Positions 24,101 to 37,854 are shown, counted from the first letter of the stretch. The stretch is DNA of 64,000 nt from Centropristis striata (GCF_030273125.1 NC_081517.1:18278703-18342702); one strand, 5' to 3'. Numbers and translations: made by a program. Notes: generated from the letters alone by a model not told the origin.

Positions 24101-27100
24101 CATGTTGATTTCTCCTCTCCTCAGTCTGCTCCCTCAGCTGGACTTCCTCGTCTTGGTTTAGGTATGGGATTCCTTTGGACACCAGAAAAATGACAATTTT
24201 ACACCTGTCTAGTGACCCCAAGATCTATGGCGGCTCTACACATTTACTGTCCTAGATGGCTGCAAAGACTACTGCAAGATGAGAAAGCTGTTAAGCTTTG
24301 CTTGAAAAAAGGCTTCCATACATCCTTTAAAATCAATTTTACCAGCATTAGGGAACTAAAAAAATGGGAAAGACAAGTTAGTAACAATTACAAATCTTAC
24401 AGGCTCAACTCAACCTGCATAGCCTTTATGTGGAGTTAATTTTTTTTTTGAAAGGGTGAATGTGAAGTAACAGCATAGCCCGACCTACACCACAATGTTG
24501 GAAATAAAGACATGCTGCTGGACTGAAAAGTCACATAGGTTTCTTCAAAGATGAACCTAATAATCAGACTGAATTGCCGTTTTGTGGGCAGCTATTCAGA
24601 GTTCTGGACCCAGGCTAACAAAAGGACCACTATCACAGGTCTGAGTGAAGAGCAAGTGGCCTGGAGCCAGCTGTTCCAGTATGACAGCTTTCCTAACCCA
24701 ACACTGAGGCTGAGTGAAGTACAAAAGTTTTAGATACTGATGCAAATAACCTGTCTGTACTGAATTCAGTAGGAATATACACTTTTCCCCCACAAACCCC
24801 CTGTTTATTTAAAATTATGTATAAACACTTCAAATCTTTAATGCATCTTAAAAACATTTAAATACTGAATTTACTGTAGTATGAAATTAACTAAAAGGAT
24901 ACAATGAAGTGACCAGTCATTCACTATCAATTTTCAATAGGTTGTGGTGCTATGAACTTGAATGGAGGCAGCTGGCAGTCAAATACTGAGATCTGGCAAA
25001 AAATGAATTTCACTGTCACTCTGTGGTAAACTCACCATGGCAAAACACCTTATTAAAGTCAAATCCTTGACTGGCCAGGAAGTCAATACTGGAACTCTGA
25101 AATGACAAAGATGATCCTCCATTTTTACAACTTTGCAAACAAAAACCTCAAAAGATATATTTTACAGCTGTAAGGCATTTTCAGGAACAATCATTTTTTA
25201 ACAAGTTACTATAAAGTTTACACTAAAGCAACCCCGAAGCACAACGATGACTTACTTGACAGATGAACTTTAAGTCAGGGGACGTCCTGTTGAACGGTTT
25301 CGGGAATATGTAAAAATTAAAAGGCTTCGTGATATACCTGCAGAGATTGATTACAGGGCACAGAACAATGAGGATTAGTGAAATCTTTCCAGATGCTGGG
25401 AATGCATCAAAATAACCTGCATGCAAGTTACACAAAAATTACTTTTGCACAATACATAAGAGCATTGCAAATACATGAAAGGTTTTTAACATTAAAACCA
25501 GCTGAATTAACCAGTTAAAAAAGGACTACAGGGCAAACATTTGCTGCTGGGCACCTTTTAACCCAATTTTTCTATGCTGGAATCCTATCTAGCTCTGGTT
25601 ATGGAGAAATCTGATTAAACATTTTATTTATCAATATGCATCATAAGAGGCTATCCAAGTCAAAGGCCAGTTTAACATCTATAATCCATTTGATTTGGTC
25701 CAAATAAGTCACTACGTTTGTATATTTGGTTACTTTTCACAAGAGAAATCCAGGCAAAAATCATTACACTTAAATTAGTTCTGGGGCCAAACAGCAGTTA
25801 ACAGCCTTTGGTATAAGGAGTACCATTATTTGTCAGTGTGAAAATAACATTTGCAGAGTCCTAACACTCTCCCAAAAAGGATTCAGAAAACAGATTGGCT
25901 TTTTCTTTGTCCCTGACAATGAACCAATTTGGTTGAAAAGTGTTTTATTTATCTATATAGAATATAAAAAGGTGCCTATTTTTGAGCAGGTGTTGGGAGT
26001 TCTCTGGGAGATTTGTTATCTCCAAATATCAATTTCAGATGTAAAATTCGGTATTTGTGAACATGATTGGACTCACTTTGACTTGGTCTGGTCGTATTTG
26101 AATGTACATAATCCAAACTGGAACAACAGAAAGTCCATGGAGTGCTGGTGGGCGAGAGGAAGAAGGGTTTTTTAAAAAAATGGCTGTGGAGGCAGGATGC
26201 AATGGAGGTGTGCAGCAGCTCATCTATGCTAACCTTTTTCAGCTTGGTGTATCGCTCCTCTGGTGTGTCCAGCCCGTTGGTGAGTGCACTGACATTAGGA
26301 CCATCGCTTATCCCTAAAAACACATGTCATGATTCATTTAACAGTTAACCGTTAACCCTCTGGAGTCACCAAAATCGCCAAAGCATGACTTCTTCATCAC
26401 ATCCAGACTAGAAAACAAAGCAGCCTGCAGCCCTACTGTAAATTTACCTCTAAAGTTCTGGCTGTAAACTCCATGAGGCCAGTTTCAGTTTGATGATGAT
26501 ATACCAAGTCAAACTGGAGACAAGGTCAAATATATTTTGTACAAAATTATAGAACTGGATGTAACCCTCTTATACATGTTATATCTGCAACCTTTGTTCA
26601 CATTTGCAACATTTCAAATTCTTTGAGCATGGTAGTGTTTTGAAAGTAAAAAGATTCAAAATCACATTTTATGTTGGACTAAAGGACTAAAAAAAAAAAG
26701 ACACAAAATGACAAAAAAAATAAACAAAATGACAATAAAAAATACACAAAATTACCCAAATTGTTATGCTAAACACACAAGACACAAATAAAATAGAGTG
26801 ACACTAGAATAAAAACCAGAGTTGGATGACAGGATCACACACAATCACATTTATGTTGGTTTTTCTTTGTTTCCTTTTGGTTCAAAATGGTGATCCAGTA
26901 TTAAGAATAAAACATAAATTATTATTAGGTCATATAGGTGAGGTTGTACTGAAAAAAAAATACCAACATGGCATTTAAACATTTTTAAAGTGGTTTATAC
27001 AGACAGGATGAAAATGATTCAGAAATGGACAAAATAGCCCAAGACTCCATAGAGTTAACAACCAGTTCATTTCATGCTAAAAGTCTTACACGGTTACCTG

Positions 27101-27449
27101 AAAATTCTCCATCGATGGCGAGGAAGTCAGCCTCCTCTATTGCGCTGTACACCGTGTTTAAACTGTCTTTAAAATCTGTTAAAAAATAAAAAAAGAGGGA
27201 AAGTGCATGAACATCTGCAGCGTGATGAGGAAAGTGTGCTAGCCAGCAGAGGAGCACACAACCCGCAGCCCTGCAGCTACTTAGCTCGCTAGCTAGCAGC
27301 ACAAATACCGAGGTATGGGAGAGTCTTGTGTGTTTTTAATAGATATATCAGGTCTCCATTCTTTTGTGCGTTATCACGATGCACATAGCAAGACAAAAAT
27401 CAAGTGAGAAAAACGTGTCTGGCTACTTACTCTGGCGTGTCACCTCCAT
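18154..27449 (-). CDS. parn: Poly(A)-specific ribonuclease PARN
   Basis: Cap-stimulated deadenylase. Exons: 27431-27449, 27098-27175, 26234-26313, 26077-26144, 25256-25337, 25036-25096, 24007-24172, 23564-23626, 23424-23462, 23297-23339, 23126-23206, 22947-23003, 22652-22729, 22493-22536, 22352-22394, 22054-22129, 21852-21962, 21704-21773, 21559-21614, 21185-21271, 21024-21098, 20768-20939, 20518-20645, 19577-19726, 18154-18200. The sum is 1,974 nt (657 aa; human PARN is 639). The nuclease motif AIDGEFSG gives D28 and E30. D291 is in NMLLDVMHT. H376 and D381 are in LHEAGYDAYITG, so the catalytic set is complete. The R3H region is about residues 180-245. The RRM is about 440-515, with the cap-binding Trp in the QVSWIDD block of exon 21. 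A basic GQKNKKKK stretch and the C-terminal SLFEVPEVW match the family end. Exon 24 has tandem acceptors; only the inner one keeps frame. Confidence 0.95.
18371..18944. mobile_element. hAT-type MITE in the last PARN intron
   Basis: 574 bp with ends TAGAGATGTG and CACCTCTA, which form short imperfect inverted repeats. An exact 8-bp target duplication, ATGCTTAT, flanks it (18363-18370 and 18945-18952). No coding sequence. The 8-bp duplication fits the hAT superfamily. Confidence 0.85.
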
Positions 27450-27526
27450 CCTGCACAATGACTGAACCCGGCTGACAGCTAACGCTAGCTAGCATACGTC
27501 AACTGGCTTTTAACCGTTTTACAAAC

Positions 27527-27534
27527 ACTTCCGG
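27527..27534 (-). promoter_or_regulatory. ETS motif in the PARN promoter
   Basis: ACTTCCGG on the plus strand is CCGGAAGT on the PARN strand, 78 bp upstream of the ATG. This is the same motif type found upstream of ERI2. Function is inferred. Confidence 0.4.
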
Positions 27535-30500
27535 GGCCACAAAACACATTCATGTTTTAGCCTTTTATCGACAAAGAGTGGACTTAATATTTAAAATAAC
27601 ATCCCTTATATTCATATAATATTTGTTTTTATTATATTATGTGTTGGTTGCGAAATTATAAAGGCATGAGGGAGGAAATAAAACTGATTTAGAGGTGAGT
27701 TTTCCACCCCTAAATGTCAAAGGTATGTGATGTGACATATATGTTATAATGGGCGTTTGTGGTATTTCTGTTTATGATATTTCTTATTTAAAATAAATAA
27801 TAAAACTCATTTTCTGCTTACAGAAACACAAATTTGCCTTTTTCTTTGCATCTCCACAACATATATCAAATTTGTGACATTAATAGTGCTGTTTAACAAT
27901 AAATTATTTGTCAGATTTGTTTTTAAGTAACAAAATAAGAATAAATTAATAATAAATAAAAACCAATAACTATTTGCCTTTTTGTTTGCATCTCCATAAC
28001 ATATATCAAAATTGTGACTTTAATTAGTTCAGGAAGTATGGTCAGAACAAGTTAAATGCAATACAGGACACACTTGTTAAATGGGTTTAAACTTTTTTGA
28101 AATTAGCTACATTTCCACATTTCTTGTTTCCAGTCATACCCATATTTTGAAGAAGTCACTTCTTGTCAAAGTCACATGACCACCACACCAGGGTGTTGAG
28201 TATACTTCTCTTAGGGATTTAATGAGTTAAGGTGAAGCATAAAGCTGAATATTGGAGATTCTAGAAGATTTAAAGTGTCCATATATTCTTATAGGTTAAC
28301 TAGGCTCTCAGAAAAATGCACCTATAATTAGAGCATGAAACAACAGAAAAAATATTTTCATGTTTTAGGGCAGGTTCATTTCAGTTAAGGTCATAAAGGT
28401 CACAGTTATAACTTATTTATTTATAATAATAGTAATAGATTGAATTTCTGCAACATTTATGTCCCCATGAATAACTCCCTCATAAGTTCTTCAAAATGTG
28501 TCAAATATTTATACCAAATTTGTTAAATATGTACGTGTGATCGATTAATTGACTGAAGTAAAGTATTTATTATTATTATTATTAATTTTATAATAATAAT
28601 TATAATTACTATTATTATTTATTAACATTTTTATAATTTGTCTCCCAGAAATAATGTTTAATCTAGGGTAATCTACAGGGAAAAATGCTTAATTTAAAAG
28701 ACCAAACACATCCCTATACTTTCAATGTGCACAAAATATCAAGTAATCAATTTATAGTCTCTACTTTCATATTTTTCAGGATTTGAGAAAGCTGGCACCA
28801 TCAAACGTGAGACAAAGGAAAGGCAACAAGGTACAGTCATTGGACAAAATCAATCCACAATCTATCACAATGTAATGTACCTTGAGAGAATCCACAAAAA
28901 CTGCCGTTCCTGTGACCTCTTCTATGGTGAATCATGGTGGAATCATCTGTTACTTTAGCTTTGAGTTCCTGACATGATTTACAGTGGCGTCCCTGAGCTG
29001 TCGATACAGCTGCCACTGAGTTTCTAAGAGGCAGAGAGAGAGCAGCTCCTGTGATTATTATCCAGTTTGTAGTTAAAGATGAACATAAAAAAAGTATTTT
29101 TCATAAGAAAATGTCCTCGCGGTGAAAGCAGGGGTGACATATTCCCTCCATTGAAATGCAAAGATGACATTTCAGAAAGTACGGACAGGAGGAGCCTCCC
29201 TCTTCTTTAATGAAGGCAAGCAGGAAAGGGCTTCAGCTTTTATGTCTAATGTTTTCTCCAGGAGTGTAATTTTGTAGAATTATGTATTTTTAGTCAGTAT
29301 TTTACAAATGTGCAATACAAAGTCTTCTCTAGCAGTCAGATATTTAAACACACACCAGCAATCCACATTATCTAACTGCATGTCAAATATAGTTATCTAT
29401 GCATGAAATGAGCTGCATCCTATAAGCATTGTTTGTTTTATTACCTTGTGGACTTGAATGTAGACAGGCTTTACTCCCACTCCCACTCCCACTTATTATT
29501 ATTATTATATTCTTTTAGGATGATAGCAAGCAGAGGCGAATATAATTAGAAAATCTGCATCTTTGATCAAAATCGTCCTATAAAAGCATCACTTCAGAAC
29601 AAACAATAGCAAAACAAACAACAGAATGACAAAGATATGAGTGACACAGGAAAAAATAAATTACAACAGAGCACATCATGCTGACAAATGCTTACATAAG
29701 AGCTAAATGACAAGGCAAATTAAACAGATTTAATTAAATATGGTTGGTGAGTGGACGCGAGAGTGGGAGGGACAATGTGTGTGTGTTGAACTTTAACTGA
29801 GGGCACTTGAATCACAATTGATCCATGGGATGCCTTTATTTTTGAGTGACCTTTAAGGTGTCATTTCAGATTTACTGCCGTTATGGTTTTAACAACCCAC
29901 ACACTCTGCGGCAGAATCTGTGATGTGTTGCTGAAAAAAACGCAAAAACCTCTTTTCAGTCAACTTTTTCCACTTGGTGTTTTTAGGGTTCGTTACACGT
30001 GTGAAAAGAAATGTCATCTCAAACAGCCGAGCTAAACCTTAATGAGTTTCTCATTTTTGCAACCAAAAAAACAAATGCATCCCCTTTAAAAGGTTTTTCT
30101 TTTCTTTTCACCATCAGACATCTTTGTGCTGCTCTGGAGAGTGAGTCAGAGATGAGACATTCACTCTCCATCAATCTCAGGAAATCGATTTCTCTAAATT
30201 ACTTTTGCTCTTTGTCGAGGAGTAAAATTTGTTACACTGAGAAAACTTTGAATCCTTTAAAAAACACTTTAGCTGCATTTTATGCATTTAAAGGGCAGGT
30301 TCACATTTTTAAAATTCAGTCTTAAAACAATACTGACAGTAACATATGTGCATGGAGATTGTTTTTGAAAGTGGTGGAAATTAACAAATTGCTATGTATA
30401 AGTAAAATGTTAAGATACTTGTACTTAAAGCAACTACAAGCAGCTTTTATTAAGTGTTGATTTTGGCGCCCAATGTTGAAAAAACTGCCTTATGTCTTCA

Positions 30501-30778
30501 AGATCCTGATCTCACTTGTGCATGCATTTGTTTTTAGAATTTTGAGATTATCCTTACTTTAATGTTCTTTTATTATGCTTATTTTATCACAATTGTATTG
30601 TATTCTATTTTTTTTACTTTTTTCTGCTTTGAAGCACTTTGTTACTTTTGACAAATAAATTCTATTATGATTACATTAATATTATTCTCCTGCAAAAACT
30701 GTATGTGGACGCATCATTTTTTACATGAAACAAGGATTGTGCACTTACACTTGTTACGCTCGTATAGACAGCAGGGTT
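27535..30778. other. Intergenic, no gene seen
   Basis: AT-rich DNA left of the first hAT element. It holds an (ATT)n/(AAT)n tract (about 28561-28621), a short CTCCCA repeat near 29470 and many stop codons in all frames. Two similar 40-bp segments (TTGCCTTTTTC/GTTTGCATCTCCA...AACATATATCAAA) occur at about 27834-27872 and 27975-28011. The longest frame (30011-30325) has no recognisable domain. Confidence 0.6.
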
Positions 30779-30786
30779 GCTTACAG

Positions 30787-31660
30787 CAGTGTTTCCCAAC
30801 CGATGTTCCGCGGCGCACAAGTGTGCCATGAGAAATCATCAGGTGTGCCGTGGAAGATTATCCAATTTCACCTGATTGGTACTCTAAGTGAGTGGCGTGA
30901 AGTGAGAGGCAGAACAATTAAATGCTCTTCCAACAGAGAGCAGTGTATCAGTGCGATATGTCCAGCAGATGGAATAGTGTTGCCAACTTAGCGATTTTGT
31001 CGATATATTTAGCAACTTTTCAGACCCCTCCAGTGACTATTTTCAAAAAAGCGACTTGCGACAAATCTAACGACTTTTTCTGGTGTTATTGGAGTCTTTT
31101 GGACAGTCCTTCCAGTGTGTGCTGCCATGGGCCCGTCCCAAAGCACTCACAAGCGGCCTAGTCCTCCCGCAGCAGTCTCTCCCAGCTGCAGTCAGAGCAG
31201 AGATGTTAAGTCCGGTCTACAAATTAATCTTGCATGTGCAAAGTCGCCACTGGCTGGCTTACGGTCTGTTTTGAATCTTTCTTGCCAGTTCCTAGGCCAG
31301 ATAAAGAAAGAAGAAGAAGATTACTTTATTAATCCCACAATGGGGAAATTCAACCTCTGCATTTAACCCATCCTTTTTTTATACACAAGTGAACACACCA
31401 TGCAAGGAGCAGTGGGCAGCACATTACTGCGCCCGGGGAGCTGTGCAGGGGGGTTAGGTGCCTTGCTCAAGGGCACTTTCAGTCCTAGACCTGTCAGTAC
31501 CGGGATTCGAATTGTGGAATTGTGACAGATGACACATGTAGTTCTAAACATATTTAGGGTGTTTTTTACTGTCTTTTTGACATTTTTGTTTGGTGGTATG
31601 CCGTGTGATTTTTCTAATGTAAAATATGTGCCGTGGCACAAAAGAGGTTGGGAAACACTG
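30787..31660. mobile_element. hAT (Charlie-like) MITE with exact target duplication
   Basis: 874 bp with 15-bp terminal inverted repeats, CAGTGTTTCCCAACC and its exact complement. These are diagnostic of hAT-Charlie-type ends. A perfect 8-bp target duplication, GCTTACAG, flanks it (30779-30786 and 31661-31668). It carries a younger SINE insertion (31301-31512). No transposase is visible. Confidence 0.93.
31301..31512 (-). mobile_element. tRNA-type SINE nested in the hAT element
   Basis: Read on the minus strand it starts near a box-B-like TTCGAATCCCGG. It passes through a core with CCCTTGAGCAAGGCACC and ends in GAATTTCCCCATTGTGGGAT with a TAATAAAG-like tail and (CTT)n. This is a common fish SINE layout with a LINE-derived tail. 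The A-box end appears truncated. Confidence 0.7.
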
Positions 31661-31781
31661 GCTTACAGCAACCAACAATTATTTGATCAATTATGATCAT
31701 GTCTTTTTATGGACATTTACAGCAGAGCAAGGAAAGGAAACGAGAGAGAAATTTTGAATGACATATGAGCATAAAATTCTA

Positions 31782-31820
<39 letters not shown>
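31782..31820 (+). repeat. (CA)n microsatellite
   Basis: About 19 CA units. Confidence 0.95.
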
Positions 31821-31823
<3 letters not shown>

Positions 31824-33371
31824 TTAAGAATTAAGTTCATCATTGTATAAGTAGCACTTATTGCGTACATATGTTAGGTGATAGGATGTGTGTCTTTCAG
31901 TTTTCTAACATTCAATTACCTACCCCACAGCCGGATTAATCCACTCTGGCCTCAGGGCATAGTTAAACTGTGTGCAGTGTGTAGTCACTCACCTGTCACA
32001 AGTGTCAGTAGAGTTCAGTGCACTCACCAGGCGACACATGGCCGTGTCATTATATCTTGCCTGGAGTCCCATATCCAACCTGTCCTGCTGTGCTGGCGAT
32101 ATTAATAGATACATTTTAAGGAATGTGAATCATGTTGGTATTCTGATAGTAGAACTGCATTGCCATTTCTTCCCTCTTTATTATCTAGTCTGGCACTTTG
32201 TTCATGTTTACCATAATGAAATCAGTAGTGAGTGACATATCTATTCTATACCTTCTCCACCAACGACACTTTCAGTTTAGACTTAAGTTTTGGTAGCGCT
32301 TTCTATGAGCAGTTATTCTGAAACAAATATGCCAATTTAAGCTTTGTTATTTCTGTCAGTTACGACAGGCTGTGTAGCTGAATCAATCTCATCCGTGCTT
32401 TGGAGAAAACATCAAATATCAAACATCAAATAACACCGCTATTTCATTTTACCTGCGCACAGTTTTAAAATACAGTACTTCAGGCAGATTTTCACTACAG
32501 ACATCTCATCGCCCACTATTATCAAGCCCGTATCCCCCTGCTGCCAGGTTTGATTTGCTGCAACACAATCAAGTAGTGCCAAAATCACAGCTTTTCTACT
32601 AGACAAGAGATGCTTTTGAATTTAACTGACACACTGTAACTTTTATACAAAGCCTGTCACAGTTACTACATTGTACAATTTGGCTTAAAGCTGCACACCT
32701 TCTTGAACATTACATTATTTACAAACACCTTTGTAGAAATTGTTTTGCTGTCAGTATATATTTTATTATTTGTCATTGTTGCATTCTTATTTACATTCAG
32801 ATATTTACTTACAATCTCTGCCAAGTTATAAAAATATATATTATTTTTCTTCATACTATAGATGTTATATACTATGTTATATACTTATCTTATACATTAC
32901 TTTATGTCTTAGATTCTCATTTTATTTTTTACTATTTTCACACTTACTATCTAACTCACTAGGGGACATAGGGGATTAAAATATTGTATTTCTCAGATGG
33001 TGTTATATACAAACAACAAAACTGCTAGGATTAAAACTAAATACAAAAATATTCAGATATTTACAACTTAAGCATCATGTCGGGGGAGACAGTAGCAAGG
33101 TACTGATTAAGAATGAAAACAACAACAAAAACTGTGATGATAACAAGTATATTAGAACAATTAAGTGCAAATATATCTAAATAGATGTGTAAGAAATATG
33201 TCTCACACATGATAAGTAATAGGCAACATTTTTTAGCTTTTCATACAAAGTGTGTATATGTTGATTTTAAGAAAGTTCTTAATTTGAGATTTATCTTTGA
33301 GATTTTGTGTCCTTGTGAACAACATAGGTAAAAAAAAAAAAAAGAAATAATAATAAAAAATCTTGCAGCCA

Positions 33372-33385
33372 CCACAAGAGGGCGC
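33372..33385 (+). promoter_or_regulatory. CTCF-like motif
   Basis: CCACAAGAGGGCGC matches the CTCF core consensus CCASYAGRKGGCRS at all but one position. A second match in the opposite orientation is at 46992-47005. Motif evidence only. Confidence 0.35.
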
Positions 33386-33446
33386 TATACTCCACAATTT
33401 CATAGCTGTTGTTAACTTGCTTTTGGACTGTCTCTCCCCGCTTCCC

Positions 33447-33448
<2 letters not shown>

Positions 33449-33484
<36 letters not shown>
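33449..33484 (+). repeat. (AC)n microsatellite
   Basis: About 18 AC units. Confidence 0.95.
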
Positions 33485-33486
<2 letters not shown>

Positions 33487-34227
33487 GCATGTGGATGCCT
33501 GAGCTCACAATAAAAGCTCCCTGCTCCCTCGATTTTTTTTCCCATTTTTTTTTTTTATCAAAGTACATCATAGCTTTTACAGTCAAAGGGAGCTCAATGG
33601 GGAAGTCACAGACTGGACAGAGTCAGGAAGTGAATGAAAGAATGAAATTCAGTCGGAGTGAGGGATGAGCGCTTGGATGGAGAGGCGGCAGGGGTGGAAG
33701 AGAGAAGGGGAGCTGCAATTTAAGGTAAAAGCTGCCTGAGGGGAGACCATTAGCATTTGTCAAGTGAGCGTGTTGTTTGTTTACTGATCCAACTAGTGGG
33801 CCTCTCCACAATCAGGCTTTTTAGAGCAGGCAAAGAAATGAAAAGAGGCCACAGGGGATGGATGCATTAAAGACGGAAAATATGTTAGTGAAAAAAGCAA
33901 TCAGGTAGGTTAGATGAAGGTCAAAGGATACGAGACGTCCCGAGGTTTGTAATGCAGCAGGTGCAAAAAAAAAAAATAGGACACTTTAGACTGAAAGAGC
34001 ACAGTTGGAAAAGGGAAAGAAAGAGTCTGGCTATAATGTTAGTGGTTCAATAAACATTTTCTAGGCTGTCGCACATGTAAAAGCGTGCACTCACACACAT
34101 AGAGAGGGGAGCTCAGATTTTTGTAACCTGCTCAGACAGTCGTGTTATTGCTCTCCTAATCATGCGTGAGATTAGGTGGCAGCACACAAGCAAAAACCTG
34201 CTGTTGACACGTCCTCTTCCATTTCAT

Positions 34228-34278
34228 CACGCACACGCACACACACACACACACACACACAGAAACACACACACACAG

Positions 34279-34335
<57 letters not shown>

Positions 34336-34353
34336 ACACATGCACACACACAC

Positions 34354-34388
<35 letters not shown>
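34228..34388 (+). repeat. Long interrupted (CA)n microsatellite
   Basis: About 160 bp of CA with a few GAAA, GC and TG interruptions. Confidence 0.95.
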
Positions 34389-34391
<3 letters not shown>

Positions 34392-35658
34392 TCTGTTTTA
34401 ACTGGTCCTCAAGTGAATGGAAACTGATTTGCTTTCAGGCCAAATAGAGGAATGAATAAGTGTGGTTTATCACTCTGTAATTGTAGGGTGGGGATGGGAG
34501 AGGAACAGAGACACGGCTGTGAAAGGGATAAAAGTTTTTCATAGTTGTGGAAGTGTAACAGATAAGTAAGAACAAAGAATAAATTGATGGCAATTTAGGA
34601 AGAGGAGCTTTGCTGGCTGCCTCTCTCTGGTCTGGTTCTTTGTTTAAAAGAACTTGTGGGAGGATGAGGGGTTTGACTGGGATGAAAGGAAGAGCTGAAG
34701 TGAATCTCAGCTGCGGAGACAAGGAGGAGGAAGTCTCACTCTCAGAGGTGAGGCTCATAGAATTTGTGCCAACCATTTTCCGTCACTGTGGTGTGCAGAA
34801 ATGGCTCAGCTGATTACATTTGGGACTCTAATTTTATCTCACATGATCAGAGAGGTGCTGCAAATTCTGAAAATCACTCTTCATCTTCGGCTATTTCTGG
34901 GTCCGCCATTGTTTGCTGTCGACGCAGCTGAGATCTCAAACCAAACACATATGTAGAAACAGGATCTGAATTTTGACTTTGTTTTCTGTGAGTTTTCTGT
35001 GGGCAAATTCAACAGCTCCCAGGCACACAAGGATAACAGAGGCTTTACATTTAGAACAAAGGCAGAGCACAGGGCGTTACTTCATATATAATTCCATATA
35101 CAAGAGATTAAAAAAAAAGTGAGAACATTTATAAATAAACATTCAAAAACAACATTAACTGGATAGTGAGCAATGGAATAAAAATGAACAAATTTACAAA
35201 AATATAAATGTTAAAGTTACACTACAATCCCAGCTGACACTTAGTAGTAGTAACACTACTTCATATTTTTGAATCAAAGGAACTACAAGGAACATTTATT
35301 TTGCATCGACCCTGTTTAGAATCTTTTCGCTCATTAATTTGATTTTAATATGCCACAGTTTTGTTTTGGTTTGGACTCACCGTTCTAATCAACGTTGTTT
35401 TCAAATGCAGCTGTTTCCAGCAAATAATCTTTAGTAAATTCACACGCTGGTCAGCACCGAACTAAGCTAACAGATAACATTATGGACTAGATTTCCTTCA
35501 AAGGTTAGTCAAGAGCAAAACAGAGCTGAAAGTAGAGTGAATATTGGACTTCATAAGATGGACACAAACAGAACTCCAAATGAATGCTGATAATGCTACT
35601 TCTGGATGTGTAAATCAATCCCTAGTTTAATAATATGTTCACAACATCAGCTTTACAT

Positions 35659-36264
35659 ACACTGCTGCTCAAAAGTTTGGGGTCACTTAGAAATGTCCAT
35701 ATTTTTTTTTAAAGAAAAGCACTTAAGCATTTAAAAAAAAAAAAGAAATAACAGACATACATTCTAGACACTGTTAATGTGGTAAATGACTATTAAAGCT
35801 GGAAACAGATGATTTTCTCATGGAATATCTATTATATATTGTCAGCAACCATCACTCCTGTGTTCCAGTGGCACATTGTGTTAATCACGTTTATAGTGTT
35901 GAAAGGCTCATTGATCATTAAAACAGCTGAGCATTATGTTAGCACAGCTGAAACTGTTTTGTGCTGATTTGAGAAGCAGTAAAACATCCTTCCTCAGGCT
36001 GGTTGAGTATCTAGAGGCAAAGTTGGAGATTTGTACAGGTTAAAATGATTATTTCTAACCTTGTCAATGTCTTTTACTACCACTACTTATTTACACTAAT
36101 GCCACTGTCAACCACAACAGATGTGACCCAACAGCCTGAGTTTTTGTCAGTACCTGAGTTTGAGTCTTTCCTATATTTTGGATTAATTTTGCAACTCATT
36201 TCATGAATAAAACAGTTTGTTTTCATCGAAGACATTTTTTGGGTGACCCTTACTTTTGAGTGCT
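35659..36264 (+). mobile_element. hAT-like MITE, copy A
   Basis: Begins CACTGCTGCTCAAAAGTTTG and ends in an imperfect inverse (TACTTTTGAGTGCTAA). A shorter inverted copy is at 60787-61249, with its last bases at about 63785-63806. Copy A contains about 90 bp (36070-36170) that copy B lacks, and part of that also occurs at 38495-38564. No coding capacity. The CTGCTCAAAAGTTTGGGGTCAC end type is frequent in fish. The superfamily is inferred; no clean target duplication was found. Confidence 0.65.
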
Positions 36265-37204
36265 AATGCACATCTAATGATAGCATCTAATTGTAATATT
36301 ATGTTTCAGGCTGCTTCCATCCACTCTTCATAGGTATACCTGCAAAAAAGAATGCACTTAAATTAATTGGAAACCCATATATTAATGAGCCAAGAGGTGC
36401 TGCAGATGGAGCCGTCTAGTGGCTTCAGTAATTATGACAGCAGGGACGAACGAGAGTGAAGCAAGAAGTCAGGTAGTAGATATAATGGCAGGATGTTTGG
36501 GTGATGGATGGATCAAACAGACACAGGACCCAGGAGGCCGTTGTTTGTGTCTTGTTTGGAACAAGTGGACAAAAAAGATCTCTCTGCTCCGTCTTACCCT
36601 GAGTGTGGAGTTGGCTCATGTTAGCACAGCTGGAGAAGCTATCCAGAGTCCAATGCTGTCCCTCAAACAGTATGTGCCCATTTCTAATAAAAGCATGACA
36701 TTGAATGTGTAAATATTAGGTTTGTGCATATGCAGCTTCAGTCTCAGCAGCCATATGAGGACTCCTGTGAGGTACAATGGGGCATTAAACCTTGAAATTA
36801 TTCAGAATGTGGCTTCATCACTAGCAGAACACAAAGTGACACAACAGGGCCACAGGAGACTGTGGCTGCAATGTCAAGGCCAAATTAAGAGCTTGGAAAC
36901 TATCTTTAGAAGCTAAAGATGTGTCTGTATGATACTTTATTCCGGGCTGTTTGTTGCAACTAATTCAGATATGAGCCACTGAGGCTGTGTTATGATGCCA
37001 TATGAGCATACAGATACCTCTTTGCTACTGTTTCTCCCCACAGCCAGGTCAGCCCAGAGGGGAAAAGCTCATGTGAATAATCAGGCAAATATGCTGGCCC
37101 TGGATTTGCATGTTAGTTGTTAGCAGTTGTTCCCTCATATGGAACACAGTCGTCAACATGGAGAGTTTATTGACTATAACTTCTAATAGAATCTGCACAC
37201 AGAT

Positions 37205-37230
37205 GCACATTTTCACACATTTTCACACAT

Positions 37231-37311
<81 letters not shown>
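37205..37311 (+). repeat. TTTTCACACA decamer repeat followed by (CA)n
   Basis: Three to four tandem copies of a decamer (about 37205-37238) lead directly into about 37 CA units. Confidence 0.95.
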
Positions 37312-37313
<2 letters not shown>

Positions 37314-37511
37314 TACACAGAGCTGAGCATTGGATGATGATAATCTCAGCCTGTGATGGCACTCACTGCCACAGTAATTTTATGAATCACTTCCTATTTC
37401 CCAGGCCTCTGACTCTGCAAGATAGGAGGCAGTTACCATACAGTTTTATAAAAAACTGCCTGTGTTATCCCCATTTGAATGTCCAATACTATCTCTAGCT
37501 GCAACACACTG

Positions 37512-37753
<242 letters not shown>

Positions 37754-37854
37754 CACCTTGCAAACATCTCTGTCTTCTTGTTACACTGTCTTTCATCATT
37801 CAGCTAGTAAAAAAGCATGCTCTCCTGCTTACTTTCTCTCTGTCAGTTTCTCTG

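Larger units (their letters stand above)
31821..35658. other. Intergenic, no gene seen
   Basis: AT-rich (especially 32660-33060), with (AC)n at 33449-33484 and 34228-34388, A/T homopolymers near 33330 and 33545, and a CTCF-like motif at 33372. The open frames over (AC)n encode only Thr-His or Cys-Val repeats and are not genes. Confidence 0.6.

Noticed and set aside
34156..34427. Several overlapping frames of His-Thr or Cys-Val repeats
   Set aside because: They are translations of a (CA)n microsatellite.
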